A stretch of DNA of 64,000 bases from Daphnia carinata (lineage: Eukaryota; Arthropoda; Branchiopoda; Diplostraca; Daphniidae): positions 4,994,501 through 5,058,500 of the forward strand of contig NC_081331.1 in the NCBI RefSeq assembly GCF_022539665.2, read 5' to 3'. Positions within the stretch are counted from its first letter, which is position 1, and every line of letters starts with the position of its first letter. Both the position numbers and the translations under genes were made by a program. The notes below the pieces were generated by a model. The model did not search any database. It was given only the letters and a program-made list of their open reading frames with translations, and was not told the DNA's origin. Shown piece by piece: positions 12,401 through 24,801 of this stretch.

Positions 12401-15400
12401 TCTACCAGTTACAACTCGATCGTGACCTATGAATGTCTTTATGGTAACTCACTGGTCGGACATCCTACAAGACGTTGCGGAGCCGATAAGCGATGGATGG
12501 GTGAAGAACCTTTTTGCCGAGGTTAGTGCATTTTCGTACAACAACAACAAAAAAAAATCCATGCGTTTTCAATAAGAAATTATGTATCGATTGTGCCTAC
12601 TAGAAATCAATTGCGGTTCACCCGGACACATCCCCAACGGATGGATTGAAAACCTTCATCTTGGGTACGTCGTTGGGTACTTCCATCATTTACCGTTGCA
12701 ATAAAAACATGAAACGCATCGGCGCATCGTCTGCCACTTGCGAAAAGAGCGGCCGTTGGAGCTACAATCCACCTCAGTGTTTGTGTAAGCGTTCTATCAA
12801 TTTTCAATTATTCACACGCACACAAAAAAAAATGTTTTTCGATTATCGATTTAAAAAAAAAAGCATCTTGCGTGGTGCCAATGGTGGAGCGTGGCGTTGT
12901 GCGGAATGTAACGGCGGGATCGATGGTGCCCCACGGAGAAAACTTGACTCTGGAATGTATCGACTTGTACGAGCCGGCCCACGGCCTGGCTACTTTCACT
13001 TGCAACAACGGAACGTGGAACGTTATCCCTCGATGCGAACCAGGTATACAACGACTAGCTCGATATTGGCAAAATTAAAAAAAAAAACCGTAACTAATGA
13101 ACTACTTAAGCCAAGACATGCGGCGTCTTCAACTACGTACCTTTGACTAACGAACCACAAACGTGTGTAATCTGATTACTATAGTGAACGTAAAAGACGA
13201 TGCCTTTCGATGTCCATGTGTACGACAAGGATATGCAATATTCTTAATTAAGAAACTTCCCTGTTCAGTTGGTATTCAAGTTATTCGAAATCAGACATCC
13301 TATTATTATTTGTTGTCTATTGAGAGACGCTAGAGATTTTTATTACGTTTTCTGGAATTTCTTGATTTCAAATTGGGATTGCAACTTGAAATCGTATATA
13401 ACCTTAGTTCTTGCGTCTACCTTTTTTCCTGTGCCGTTCAGCACGGGAACCTGGTTTATTTGTAGCCAACTTCATTACAACGGATGTCTAGATTGAGAAC
13501 AAAAAATCGATGGTTGAAGATGCCTTCAAAATCTCATTAAGTCCAATAGATCTCCTGCTCTACTAGTGCTCGTTGTTTGGTAGTCTCATTTCAATCTCTC
13601 TTTTTTTTTTTTTTTTTTTTTTTTTGTTCGACATGTGTGGACAAACACGCCTAAAAGCTCGGTGCAAAGCGTTACCAAAGCGACCCCGTCACGGAATGGT
13701 GATCGCTCCGCGGATGGAACACGGATCGAGAGCGCTCTACAAGTGCAAAGACGGTTTCCAGCTTAGCGGATTCAACGTCACCGAGTGCAACTATGGCAAC
13801 TGGACCGGCTTGCCGCCCGTTTGTCAAGAGAGTAATGCGCACACATCCATCTTTTTCTTTTTTCACACAAAAGAGATCGTTTTCATGACGCATTTTAAAT
13901 AAAAAAAAAATGCTTTCCTTTTTCTATTCAATTGTTTGTGCCGCCCAGTTTATTGCCCGTTTCCGGGCTACATCGCCAACGGAAAAGTCATGTTGATGGG
14001 CAATATGGGCTATTACGACTACCGTCCCTACGTCAAGAAAGTCACCAACAATAGGCAAATCATGTACGAATGCGATCGCGGGTACAAGCTGGACGACGAC
14101 GGACCGCCCGGCGCTACTTGCGTGGCCGGCAGGTGGAGCCCCAAGCAACTGCCGCGTTGCGTTGCTGAGCAGCACTCTCGCGGACGTTGGGCTCGATCCA
14201 TCAAGTCCGGAAGGACACCCGTCGCCATCCGTCCTGGTGGGAAAAAGAGCTCGGGGAAGAGCACGAGACGTAAACAAGGATCGAGACGTAACGACCCCGA
14301 TTACGACGACAATCAACAACCTCACGGTGCGATGTTTGAATAGCGAAAACGAAAAAAAAATTCTGACGATTTAAACATTTGCGAATTTAAAAAAAAAATA
14401 GAATCGCGGGACACTTGTATACCGATCGCCATTGAATCGCACACATCAATTCAAGTGATAACGCCGGGCAAAAACGCTAGTGACATGTTCAGTACGGGAG
14501 TAGTTCTGAGTATCACTTGCGCCGAAGGCTATCGACTGAACGTTGGCAATCGGACGGTCCGTTGCAAAAGAGGCGTTTGGAAACCGGAACGGCCAGCTTG
14601 TTTACTCAGTAAAAAAAAAATCGCATATAATTTTTCTTTAAATATTTACATACAAAAAAAAAAATTCCAACAGTTCCGTGCACGATTCCGGATATCGAGA
14701 ACGCGGCGTTCCAGCTAAACGACTCTACGATTGTACCAGCCAACAGCGAGATACCGCACAATGAGACGGCCCTGTTTGGTTGCAATCCGGGTTACGTAGT
14801 TCAAGGACCGGAAGTGTACCGCTGCTGGTTCGGCGATTTCATTAACACCCGTGGGCAAACATCTGAATGCGTTCCGGGACCTTGCGAACTTCCGCGCATC
14901 ACTTACGGGGACTACACAGCTGGATATCGAGCCGGATTGACAGTAGCTAACGGATCGACGGTCGATTACATTTGTTTCGAGCCCAACTATGTGAAAATCA
15001 ATGCCGGACCTATTCAATGTCGTCTGGGAGAACTGATACCGGATTTCCCAATTTGCCGCACCCGTTCCGATCGATTCGGCGTCGACGGTATCAAATTAGC
15101 AACGAATGACTTATTACTTTTTACCAAAATTCCAATGAATTCAAACAGATTTCGGAAGGATCGCTTGGCAAGAATTTAAAGGGGGCGGCGACATCACTGA
15201 AGGCGGCGTCATGGTGTTGATGGATCGCAATAAAAGAAACTGTTCGGAACCTCATCGCGTTCACGGTTCACTCGTCTTTCGTGATGGAGAACCCAAAGAC
15301 GGCGAGAAAAGGTGTTTTTTTTTTTGCTGAATACGCGCAATCAGAATTTTAAAAAATAATTTTTTTTCACATTTTGGGCTGTTCCGGAATCGAAAGCAGG

Positions 15401-17682
15401 TTTCCCCACGGTTCGCAAGTTACTTTCCAGTGCATTTCGGGTGCGAATCGAGATCGAACAACGTGGCAAATTGTCTGTTCCGACGGTTCTTGGAACGGCC
15501 GACCATTAAATTGCGGTAAAAGAAAAAAAAATCTAATCTGCGTAGAACACCCCATCGTTTGAATACACCCAAAAAATGTTTTTTTTTTTTCTTTTTCTTA
15601 TTGGATTTTTTTACGATTAACTAAATTTTTGATTCGGTTCCACGACACGTGTCGCAAAGACGGTGAAGTCTTCGTGGAAGGACTGGGCCAGCCGTCCAAC
15701 AAATCGTGCGTCTTTCGTAACAACGAGCCCAACTTGATGACTTTCTACGACGATCAGCAGATCACCGAAGACGTGGTTGAATTCCCACCGGGCACCGAAC
15801 TGGTAATACATCGTCTACCCCTTTTATATCTACTTGGCTATAGTTCCTCTTTTCTTCCATTCGATCGACCCCCCTATTTTATATGCAATATCGACCATTC
15901 CTCTTCATTACGTTGGACACTCGGAATCCTGTTGACTACGCGGTCCATCTCGTTCCTCGTCTTGATAACAAACCTCTCCTTCTCTCTCGTATTTTATTTT
16001 CACATAAAAGATTTCTCGCTGCGTCGATATCGGCAAGTTCGCCTTTACGGGATCGGTCCGTCGCCGGTGCAGCCGAGGAGATTGGACGGGCATGAAACCG
16101 GCCTGTTACGGCCTCAGCCAAGAAAACGATTACGCCCGTAAGGAAATTGTTACACGCAAAAATTCCATAATTTATTGTTTCATAATTTTCATTTTTTTTT
16201 TTCGCTGTCATCGTTTTAAAAAAGTGGAGAAGCCACCGACGATTCTATTTCGACATCAATTAGGCCCCATCGCCCAAAGTAACGACGGCCGACTGATCGT
16301 TTATCCGGGCACAATTGTTCACATGGAATGTCTTTGGATCCGGCGGTTCGGCACCCCGAAATGGGAAGTTTCACATCAGTACAGGTACTTTTTACGCTTT
16401 AAAATTTCATAAATCCTGTCTCGATTGTTCGTGAATAACGGACATAAATGCAGCACTATGATCGATCGTCCACATAAGCCGTCTATTGTATACCATGTCA
16501 AAAGGAAAAAGTCTTTCGAATTGAAGAATCCCCTCCCAAAAAAAGGGCGATCGCACAAGTGCCTATCAAAGATCGTTTTCAAGTTTCCATTTCATTTTAT
16601 AGTTTTTAGCTCACGCGTAAAATCCTATTGTCTTTTTTTTTCTTGTTTGGAACGTGAAGGAAATACCCGGAAGGTTGGACGGAAGAGGAAGGACGAGATC
16701 GAACGTTGGAGTATCGACTGAGCATCTTTCACGCCCAGAAAGACGATTCGGGGACGTTTACCTGTTCGACGCCGACGCGACATCAGCACAGCGTCGAGAT
16801 CATCGTTCATCCGGTTCATTGCCCGGCAATCATCGAACGGAAGGGATTAGTGGCGTCGACTAAAAACACGAAAATGGGCACCAAAGTTCATTTTTCGTGT
16901 CACAACAGCAACGCTTTGATCGGCGCTCCAGAGTTAACTTGCCTGCCTTCAGGTAGTTGGAGTTCTCCGACTCCGTTCTGCGAAAGCGTCCTCTGCCCAG
17001 ACATTACTAACATTACGAACGATCGAATATTGCGAGTGTCCATCGTCAGTCGAGAAGTTGGCGGACGGGCTCTATTCTCCTGTCCGCCAGGTTTTACTAT
17101 CCGAGGCGCCGGAACAGAGTCCGTCTGCCAATCTACCGGCGAATGGGCCCAGCCGCTACCCCGTTGCGAAGGTAAGCGTGGTTTTTTGTTTCAAAATTCA
17201 ACATGAAATTGCGTTTTAAACGGAATTTGAATCGATGGATTTTTAAAGAGGTGGTTTGCGAACCGCCAACTAGTCCGGAAAATGGATACATTCAAGGGGG
17301 CAGCACGTACAAGGCCGGCGAAGTGGTGCAATTTCATTGCCATCGCGGTTTCATGGTTGAAGGACAGCCAATCGCAGTCTGTCAAGACAATGGGAAATGG
17401 TCGGGAACATTCCCCAAATGTACGTGATTATTTTTAGTTTCTGTTTTCTTCACACGCATAATCGACGTTTCATTTTTCAAAGGTTTGCCGGCCTGTCCGT
17501 ACCCGGGCACAACGATTGGCGCTACCATTTCAATGGTGAAATTCTACTACCCGATCGGAGAGACGGTGACGTTCGACTGTTCCGCTGGATTGGTCCTTCA
17601 AGGCAACCCGAACCTTCACTGTCAAAAGGGCGGCAAATGGTCATCAGCCGTGCCCACTTGTGTTCCAGCTCAGAATAATTAG
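3485..17682 (+). CDS. hasp: Hasp/LEV-9-like secreted synaptic matrix protein (WAP + 17 sushi + Ig)
   Basis: Exons: 3485-3539, 5838-5962, 6447-6647, 6963-7065, 9587-9769, 10617-10727, 10799-10891, 11690-11866, 12348-12521, 12604-12784, 12864-13043, 13658-13831, 13949-14326, 14402-14608, 14674-15087, 15149-15311, 15400-15515, 15660-15802, 16011-16137, 16225-16384, 16660-17171, 17249-17419, 17483-17682. The product is about 1448 aa if one extra G in 12663-12665 is discounted. Order: hydrophobic signal peptide, acidic linker, an eight-cysteine WAP-like core (residues about 110-160), about 13 CCP/sushi modules with the four-cysteine C..YxC..C..W..C pattern, one Ig-like domain (exons 16225-17171, ending DSGTFTC), then four more CCPs. 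A basic Ser/Arg/Lys linker follows the CCP encoded at 13949. WAP followed by many CCPs is the layout of C. elegans LEV-9 and Drosophila Hasp, which scaffold acetylcholine receptors in the synaptic cleft. The function and the symbol are inferred from that architecture. Sushi exons are nearly all phase 1-1, as expected for module duplication. The 5838 exon uses a GC donor. Confidence 0.8.
8159..8179. repeat. (TA)n microsatellite
   Basis: An uninterrupted run of about ten TA units inside the large fourth intron of the hasp-like gene. It has no visible function and is likely length-polymorphic. Confidence 0.85.
8630..8654. repeat. (CA)n microsatellite
   Basis: About eleven CA units in the same intron of the hasp-like gene. 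Open frames crossing it on both strands are composition artefacts. Confidence 0.85.
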
Positions 17683-20618
17683 CGACATCATTTCAAAAAC
17701 ACGCGCCAACCTTCTCTAATAATCGATCAACTAAACTACAGACACGAACTTCCAATTCATTCGAAAAAAAAATCGATGTCAATTCACTTCTTTGTTGCTT
17801 TTGTTCCCCGCGGTACTTAAAGAACGAACGGTTCATTTTAGTTTCTGTTCAATTCAATGCGGTAATTTCGTTCTTCAATTTCGGTGAGTCTACAGTCGAT
17901 ACGATACGTATATTATACTACGCCAAAGGCAAGTAGATGACTCGCGTTCATTTACGTTTTTTTTGAGGCAGTCATCGTTTTATAACAGTTATTTACACTA
18001 CCGTCTATGTAGATTTGCATATTTACTGCTGCTTTGTGTTTTATAAAAATTTCGATGTCTATTCGCGAAAAAAGAAATCGAATCCCTACCCCTCCCTCCC
18101 CCAAAAAATACGATTGGAAAATTGACTGGGCAAGCTGTCGATGTCAAATATAAAAACGATACATTTCAAACTGAATAAAAATAATAATAATTCTGATGAT
18201 GAAAGAAAAAAAAAAGGCACAAATCGTGAATGACCTCACAACAAAAAAGAGAAAGCCGTGACACACTAAACTGAAACGCTTTTCCAATCAATGAAAAGGG
18301 TTGCAGTGTAATGGAGCGGCGAAGAGATTCCGGCATCTCTCTTCCGATTGAACAAATCGCTGCTTCTTTTCGCATTCGGCTTGTTGTACGCGACACCCGA
18401 CGATGATACAATCATCTTCACAAAGTAAATGAATCGACGACGACATTTACAGGATCGATCGACATCAGATTGTTTGATGATGTCGCGTGGCGTATAGCGG
18501 CTTTTATGCATTGCTTCGAGTTCTAAGAACATTGACGCAGTTCGGCAACTTAGCTTCGATATTGCTCGCTCCAATGCTTCTGGCCATTGCACCCGCATGT
18601 GCTATTATCAATCACGCAACGACGCTCGCCTGCGAATACTGCTATAAGAACGCACAGGAAGACCAGCACCAGCTGCACGCGGATAACGCAATTCGATTCA
18701 TTGCATCCCAGTTCAATTCGTGGCCCATTTTTTTGGGTTTTGCTGCGGCCTAGATAATGGGTGCTGGTCTTCTGTCCTTCATTGAATTGCAGGGTTTCTA
18801 TCGTACGATAGTGGCCTGGCCCTGAAATCGATAGTCAACTTATATCCCGTTTCAGCCGGAGTAATTAACTTGCATGTCACGCCATAGGGAGAAGAGATAA
18901 GTTTGAGGGGAGAACATGGAACATCATCTATCTGTCTTAGAGGAAAACCCTCTACGGAGCTCATCAAAAAATCGAAAAATACGACAAGGCAGAATGGCTA
19001 GAGATTAACAAGTACATTGTTTACCAGCGCCATACGACACGACACGGCAAAGACTGACAGTTAAGCCCCGTCACGTCTTGGCATTTTCGCACATACTTTC
19101 GAGCTCAAGATAAAAAAACGATTTCTACTATTCTCGTTACATCACAGCCACATTGAATCATAAAATTATGTAAAGAGAAAAACAGAACTATCGATAAAAA
19201 CAGGCATGGCAAAAGAACGAAAGGCGAATGAAAATGAACCACTTTGGCTCTCATGAAAGGTCAGGAGATCAACTGAGATATTTTTGCATTTTGCAACGAG
19301 TTTCGTCTAAATCATTAGTTTGTACCCCAATAATGTACCAAAAAATGTTTCGTTGCAAAAAAAACCTTGATTCTTTTCATCAAGGGAAACGCACATGAAC
19401 ACAAAAAGTCAGCAAAACCGCAAAAAAAGCAAACGTTGCTAGCCAATTCGTTCAACTTGAGCAACGTGATGCAAGCAAAATATCGATTTCTGTAGTCAGT
19501 AAGTCAACCTCCCATTCCCTCACAAACTCCATGAATCAATGATTTAAAGTTTAAGTGCTTACTTGTTGTTTTTGCTGATGCACGAATGTCTGGACGATTG
19601 GAGAAAATAATTCACTTGCTGAAAGAGTTAGAAATATGCTGAAAACAAGGTTCAAGTTTCAATCATCACAATATTGTATCACACGATAATCAGGAACATG
19701 TAAAAAACGAACAAAACAAACTCTGCATTTTTAACGACGACGTGATGTCTTAATTATTACCATTCCCCCTTTGGTGCAGCGCTGCAAATTTTCCTTAAAT
19801 ATTCCTGAAATAGCTCGCTTCAATTGTTTCATTTTGTAACTTGGCTGTTATTTATTAGTGAAAAGATAAAATTGATATGCCAACAGCCTATTCAGCATTA
19901 TACAACAAGTTTACCAGTCTTAAGCATATTACCGAGATTTACACCACCCTGCATGTTTGCCAAAAAAAAAATTATAATACGTTACTCCATTTTTTTAAGT
20001 ATCTCGTTGGTGGTAACTTAGTGTCACAGCTATTGAATTACGTTGCATACAGCCACTTTGTAGCAAAATGACTTTTCTTTATTAAGTTGTCGTTGAGAAT
20101 TCCAGCATACACACGGTATAAAAAGAAATCGAGAGATGATAAGATGAAATGATCAGAGACACGTACTAACTGAGTAACTGCATATGCTCGTCTCATATAA
20201 ATGAGACTCCTCTAGAAATCAAGACGCACCCAGACAAAAAAAAAGGAGTGAGGGGGATTGGGAAATCAATTTTACGATACCTAAAGTAAAACAAAACAAA
20301 TGCTCTCCCGGCAAAAGGGAGAAAACAATAAGCCTCCACGTCCGTGCAATTTCACACGTTGGTTTATGGCAATATCAACATACACTTTTTTAAAAAGGCA
20401 AGCTGACATCAAGAGATTATCTAACGTAACCATTACCACGATCGAAATGCCAAGGGAGATTGGAATCTAGAAGAAAGTACAGAATTTGCACCGATGACAA
20501 AACCGAATTATTTTGATAGAAGGGGGAGAAAAAAGAGATTAACAAATAAACGATCAAGACCTGACAAGTAATCGATGATGAGGCTGAATAGCAGCCTTTC
20601 AGTCATAGCTATTTTTGG
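17683..20618. other. 3' intergenic region between hasp-like gene and Start1
   Basis: Convergent spacer of 2.9 kb. A polyadenylation signal AATAAA for the plus-strand gene lies at about 18174, giving a 3' UTR near 500 nt. AATAAA signals for the minus-strand gene read from tttatt at about 19852 and 20087. A GC-richer patch at 18260-18760 is open on both strands (88 and 110 codons) but has no convincing start, domain or splice structure. The rest is AT-rich with no recognised gene. Confidence 0.5.
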
Positions 20619-23600
20619 TCAAAACTTTCCCTCTTGGCGCAACTTTTCGCCATAGTTTCTGACGTAACGGATATAGTCACACATGGCAAAAGATAGCGCT
20701 GTATCAATGATACTCTGAGGAATCCAACCCTACACGACGATTTTGATTAAACCAATTGACTATATTAATTTTCTTCTTTTTTCCCGAGTAATATACTTTG
20801 AGATTGGTGTCCAGCAACCACTGGAAGACGCATTTGTTGGGTTCGTTTGGAATTGGTGTCATAACCCAACATCCGGGACCATTTTCTCCCCGGACGTAGC
20901 TCTTTTGAGCCGGCATTTCAGGAAAGACGACGGAAGCTCCTAATGTAAAGAGTCATGTTATATTTAAAAGAGTTTGAAGATTTAGTTCACTTGGGTGAAA
21001 CTCCTCTTACCTGCACAAATATAGATTCCATCGCGTACTTCACAGTATCGCAGGTTAATAAAATCTCGAGAAGAGATGATGCCGCCTCCACCTTCTGCTG
21101 CCAACTGGTAACTAATGGAGACTTTTTCGTTCACCGTCTATTAGCGATAGAAAATAGTTTACAATTGTATTTTTAGTCAATACTTTTCATCGATAAATGT
21201 CCGATATTTTGCAATTACCTTCAACGTACGGCATTCAAGTAACGTCGGATTCCAAGATGGGACATTTTCTAGATTTCGATCGAGCTCGTCAAACAATAAC
21301 TTGGGGGGAATATCAACTGTGCCCTGTTGAAACGAAAAGGAAAATGCAGGTTTAGCATTGCTCACACAACCAAAAAAAGATAAAACACAGACACATTTCA
21401 AGTCAGAGCACGCACGCTCACTTACAGTTATTCGGAAAATTTTGTGATTTCGACGGACGTATTTGCTGTGAACAGTATCGCCCTCGGGTGTCTGCTTTTC
21501 TACTTTCCATCCGTCAGAATTGATTGTACTATAGGCTTCCTCAAATGATTCCAGCGCTTTTCGCGCCAATTCATCATCCTGCAGAACGAAAAGAATCTCG
21601 TTACGGATACCGAGGTCTTCTTAGAAATGGGAAACGTGGCATGCTTTGGCGACAAAAGCGACACGATCAATGAACATCACTTCCCGTCGAAATGCATCCG
21701 TTCACTACACTCGTCCATCTTCTTAACTAACACGATTAATACACTACTTGAATGCCAGTGACTACGACATAATGAAATCCTCATAACACGACAAATTGCA
21801 CGTAGTTTCAATTTTTTAAACAATGTTTGAAATAAAACGATAAGTTCACGAGATTCGTGAAATGAAATGTGAAGTAGGATATCATGTTACGAGGCTTGAA
21901 CTATAAAGCTGAAATACCGTCCAGCAGACGATAGGGCTATCTTCTGTTTCTCCCGAGATGAGGAAGAGATTCTTCAGTTTTTCCGAAAACGACTTCATCG
22001 TTATATCTCGCCAATCGTTCGTTTCGTTGCCAACTAAATTTCACCCAACACTAACAGGAACCGATTGGTAGAGAAGACTTGTTTCAACGTTCACACAAGA
22101 CGATGTTCAACTATAGACTATAGTGTCGTGTCACGATCAGATATCAAATGTTCGCGTGCCTCTGGGGTCTTTAAGGGTAACTAGTTGCAGCCAAAACAAG
22201 AAAATCTAGCACTTTGTCGTGCCGTAAAAGTTGGACTTCCACAAGTCGACAAGTAGTCTTCTGCAACCACGCAACGCGATTGCAACAAGGGCATAAGAAG
22301 AAAAAAAGTTAGAAGCGCCCTATAGCTCTAGACAGTTGTTGACAGCCACACAGCAAACGAATACTGCTTCTGCTATTGACCAACCAGCACCGGCTGCTAT
22401 TACCAAGGCCGTGCCATCGACAGGGAAAAGCTTTTGCCCATACAGTATGAAACAATCGGAAATACGTGCGGCTTTACGGCGATTTATACGGGTAAGCCGA
22501 CTAATTTTCTGAAAGCATTGCCCATTTTTGTCACAAAATTATGTCTAACTAAAAAGAGAATCTATCAAATAATTTCCCAATGACACATCCAAAGATCCCA
22601 TTAAAAGTTAGGGTTGGAAAAGAAATCCAACTTTCTAGCAATTTGACTAGAACTAGGATACTGTACCTCAACACTACTGCGGTTAGCCCTATTTAGTTGA
22701 TCGTCATCTGAATCTAAAAAAAAAAAAAAAGAAAGAAATATATAACTATACGTCAAAACTTTTTTTTTACGATTTTCCATAGAATTATTTATGGTCCCGA
22801 TAAGGAAAAGCCGTAACATAAACTCGTCTGGGTGCACTTTGAGACGAGACATACCTTGCGGAGAATCGATTGGTGAGTAAAAGTCATCTAGGTTATGACT
22901 GCGGATTGAAGTGGCTTGATTTTGAAGCAAAGGTTGACGTTCATCATCCGAAGAAATAGCTGTTGGAGAGTACATATGCATGCTTTTAATAAGTATAACA
23001 ATTAAAAGCGACCGAAGTGGTTAAGATCAAGTTCGCTTACCTCCGAAAAAATCACGAGCAAGGGATTCTTGTGGGAGGACTCGAAAGTCGAGAAACCATG
23101 CCTCACCCCATGACAAGATGAAGGAGCTTAACACAAGAAAGACATCCAATGTATAGTTCGTGGCTTTCAGCCACTATAGAAAATATTTTAAAAAAATAAC
23201 AGTAATAATAAATACCGTCGAATATGGCAAATGAATGCAAAGCCTCAATGCTTATCTTAGAGACTGCTATCATACCTCAAAAAAGAAGACTTTTATTATG
23301 AGAAACCCGCAACTTCCCGCCGTCGTTATCTAGTAAACAATACAGTTTAGTTGGTGGCGTTAAGTATTAAACAGTTTTTACTGGATTATAATATATTTAG
23401 CCAACTCACCGCAATCACCCACCAATGATTAATGCACAGCAAAGCATAAAATAGAAGAAGGATCACAAAACGACCTGCAGAGGCCATCTATAAAATATAA
23501 GAAATATAACCATAAGATATTTGTTGTGTATGAGTAAGATTTTACCACAATGTCAAACAAGGATTCATGTATTGTGTAGTGTACTATTTGATCGATCAGC

Positions 23601-23987
23601 TTTTCTTTAATGTTTTCTCCGCTAATCTACAGAAAAGATAAAATAAAAAAATAAAATGTACAATTATACTTCTCAATAGAACTATAGTTCCCTGATTACC
23701 ACAAGGCAGATTAACCACATAAGAGTTGTAAACAGGAAATCAAAGGTGACAAAGAGGCAAAAGAATCTTCGAACAGCTGACATTCTTCCATCTCTTGGTG
23801 AGCCTGCAGCCAACATTTCACGCAGATAGTCCTCATTGTGGTAAAGAGAATCATGTGAATAATTTGGCATAGTGTTGATTGTGTGATATCTGGTTAGAGA
23901 ATGTGATGAGTAGTCAGCACTATTACTGATGAAAATTTCTGCCACTTCACGAGCTTGATCACTTCTATTTCGAGACTCTTTGTTCAT
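20619..23987 (-). CDS. Start1: STARD3/Start1-type late-endosomal sterol transfer protein (MENTAL + START)
   Basis: Exons in transcript order: 23987-23700, 23626-23546, 23487-23410, 23329-23276, 23173-23041, 22959-22855, 22713-22667, 21578-21426, 21323-21219, 21137-21011, 20939-20797, 20729-20619; 474 aa with all phases closing (human STARD3 is 445). The N-terminal half is a MENTAL domain: several membrane helices starting at RRFFCLFVTFDFLF and including the conserved WGEAWFLDFRVLP. A linker follows with DDFYSPIDSP, matching the phospho-FFAT motif of STARD3. The C-terminal START domain has GGGIISSRDFINLRYCEVR, GENGPGCWVMTP and the final amphipathic helix after GWIPQS. Known family role: anchoring in late endosomes, contact with ER VAP proteins and cholesterol transfer; in insects Start1 is linked to ecdysteroid synthesis. 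Head-to-head with Prim1. Confidence 0.92.
21918..21998 (-). CDS. Candidate alternative first exon of Start1 (START-only isoform)
   Basis: Inside the 1.1 kb intron between the MENTAL and START parts, an ATG at 21998 opens 27 codons (MKSFSEKLKNLFLIS...) and ends in a plausible GTATTT donor in phase 0. The next START exon at 21578 begins in phase 0, so joining them keeps frame. The product would be a soluble protein of about 260 aa with the whole START domain and no membrane anchor, like stand-alone STAR-family members. Support is start codon, donor and phase only. Confidence 0.4.
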
Positions 23988-24801
23988 TTCTCCAAATTAC
24001 ATAGATTTGAAACAGCATCTGTGGCTATTTTGTATATCGACGTTAGCCAAACGAGATGTTGTTAGTTTCACTTCACTGCTGTAAGTTTTGGTTTGAAGGG
24101 CAATCTACGACAAAACAAACGTGTAAAATTTTTAAAATATGACGAGTTGTAAAGTAATTGTTTCGATCGATCACATTCTTATTGTACTGAAACCTTATTG
24201 AAAAAACAATACAAGAACGCCTTACATACCCTCCAGGATGTGAATCATTCCACTGAATAAAAATCAGTTGAGTCTTCGCTTTAATCTTAATCTTATCGTC
24301 TGCTGGACATCTGATAATGTGGATAAACGAGATTGGGACAAAAAGAATTTTATTGTATATTTTTCTTTGTATTGTGGCTTACTATAACGCCACCAGATGG
24401 AGATTTTTTTCTTTCCTACATTTTCCGAAATCACTAAGAATATAAAATCATTCAACTTTTAAAATTTTATTGTAAATCCAATTCAAGTACTGTGTACTAT
24501 ACTAGTTAACAACTTACGAGAAACGATACAATTTACAAAATACACAGTGCTAAAAAAAAATTAGGATGCAAGTAGCACAACTTCAATGTTAAAACATTAC
24601 TTTTGGCGGGATTGATCATGGACAATTGGGAAAGACAAGCGCTGTCATAACGAAGGAAGCAATAGGAAACTCACAGCAGCTTACAGTTCAGAAACTAACG
24701 AAGTATTTATTGTTTATCATCAGTTTTTTTTGTTTATCAGTCATTTTATTATCATACTATCTACAGTTTTCAGACCAGTGTCATCATTACCACCGGCAGT
24801 C
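23988..24801. promoter_or_regulatory. Divergent promoter interval between Start1 and Prim1
   Basis: The two ATGs lie 815 bp apart on opposite strands with no gene between them, so the interval must carry both promoters and 5' UTRs. No clear TATA box was found, in line with housekeeping promoters. Short open frames at 24264-24455 (-) and 24626-24832 (+) lack domains. Confidence 0.5.

Noticed and set aside
12665-12784. GTACGT at 12665 as a donor that would explain the hasp frame break by splicing
   Set aside because: The sequence after it encodes the second half of the same sushi module with its cysteines, so it must be exonic.
18266-18753. Overlapping open frames on both strands (88 and 110 codons), one with a hydrophobic stretch
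   Set aside because: The GC-richer patch lacks a conventional start, good splice sites and any recognisable domain; it lies in the 3' flank of the hasp-like gene.
22447-22500. Plus-strand ATG followed by 15 codons and GTAAGC in the Start1 intron
   Set aside because: Too short, and no in-phase plus-strand exon follows before Prim1.
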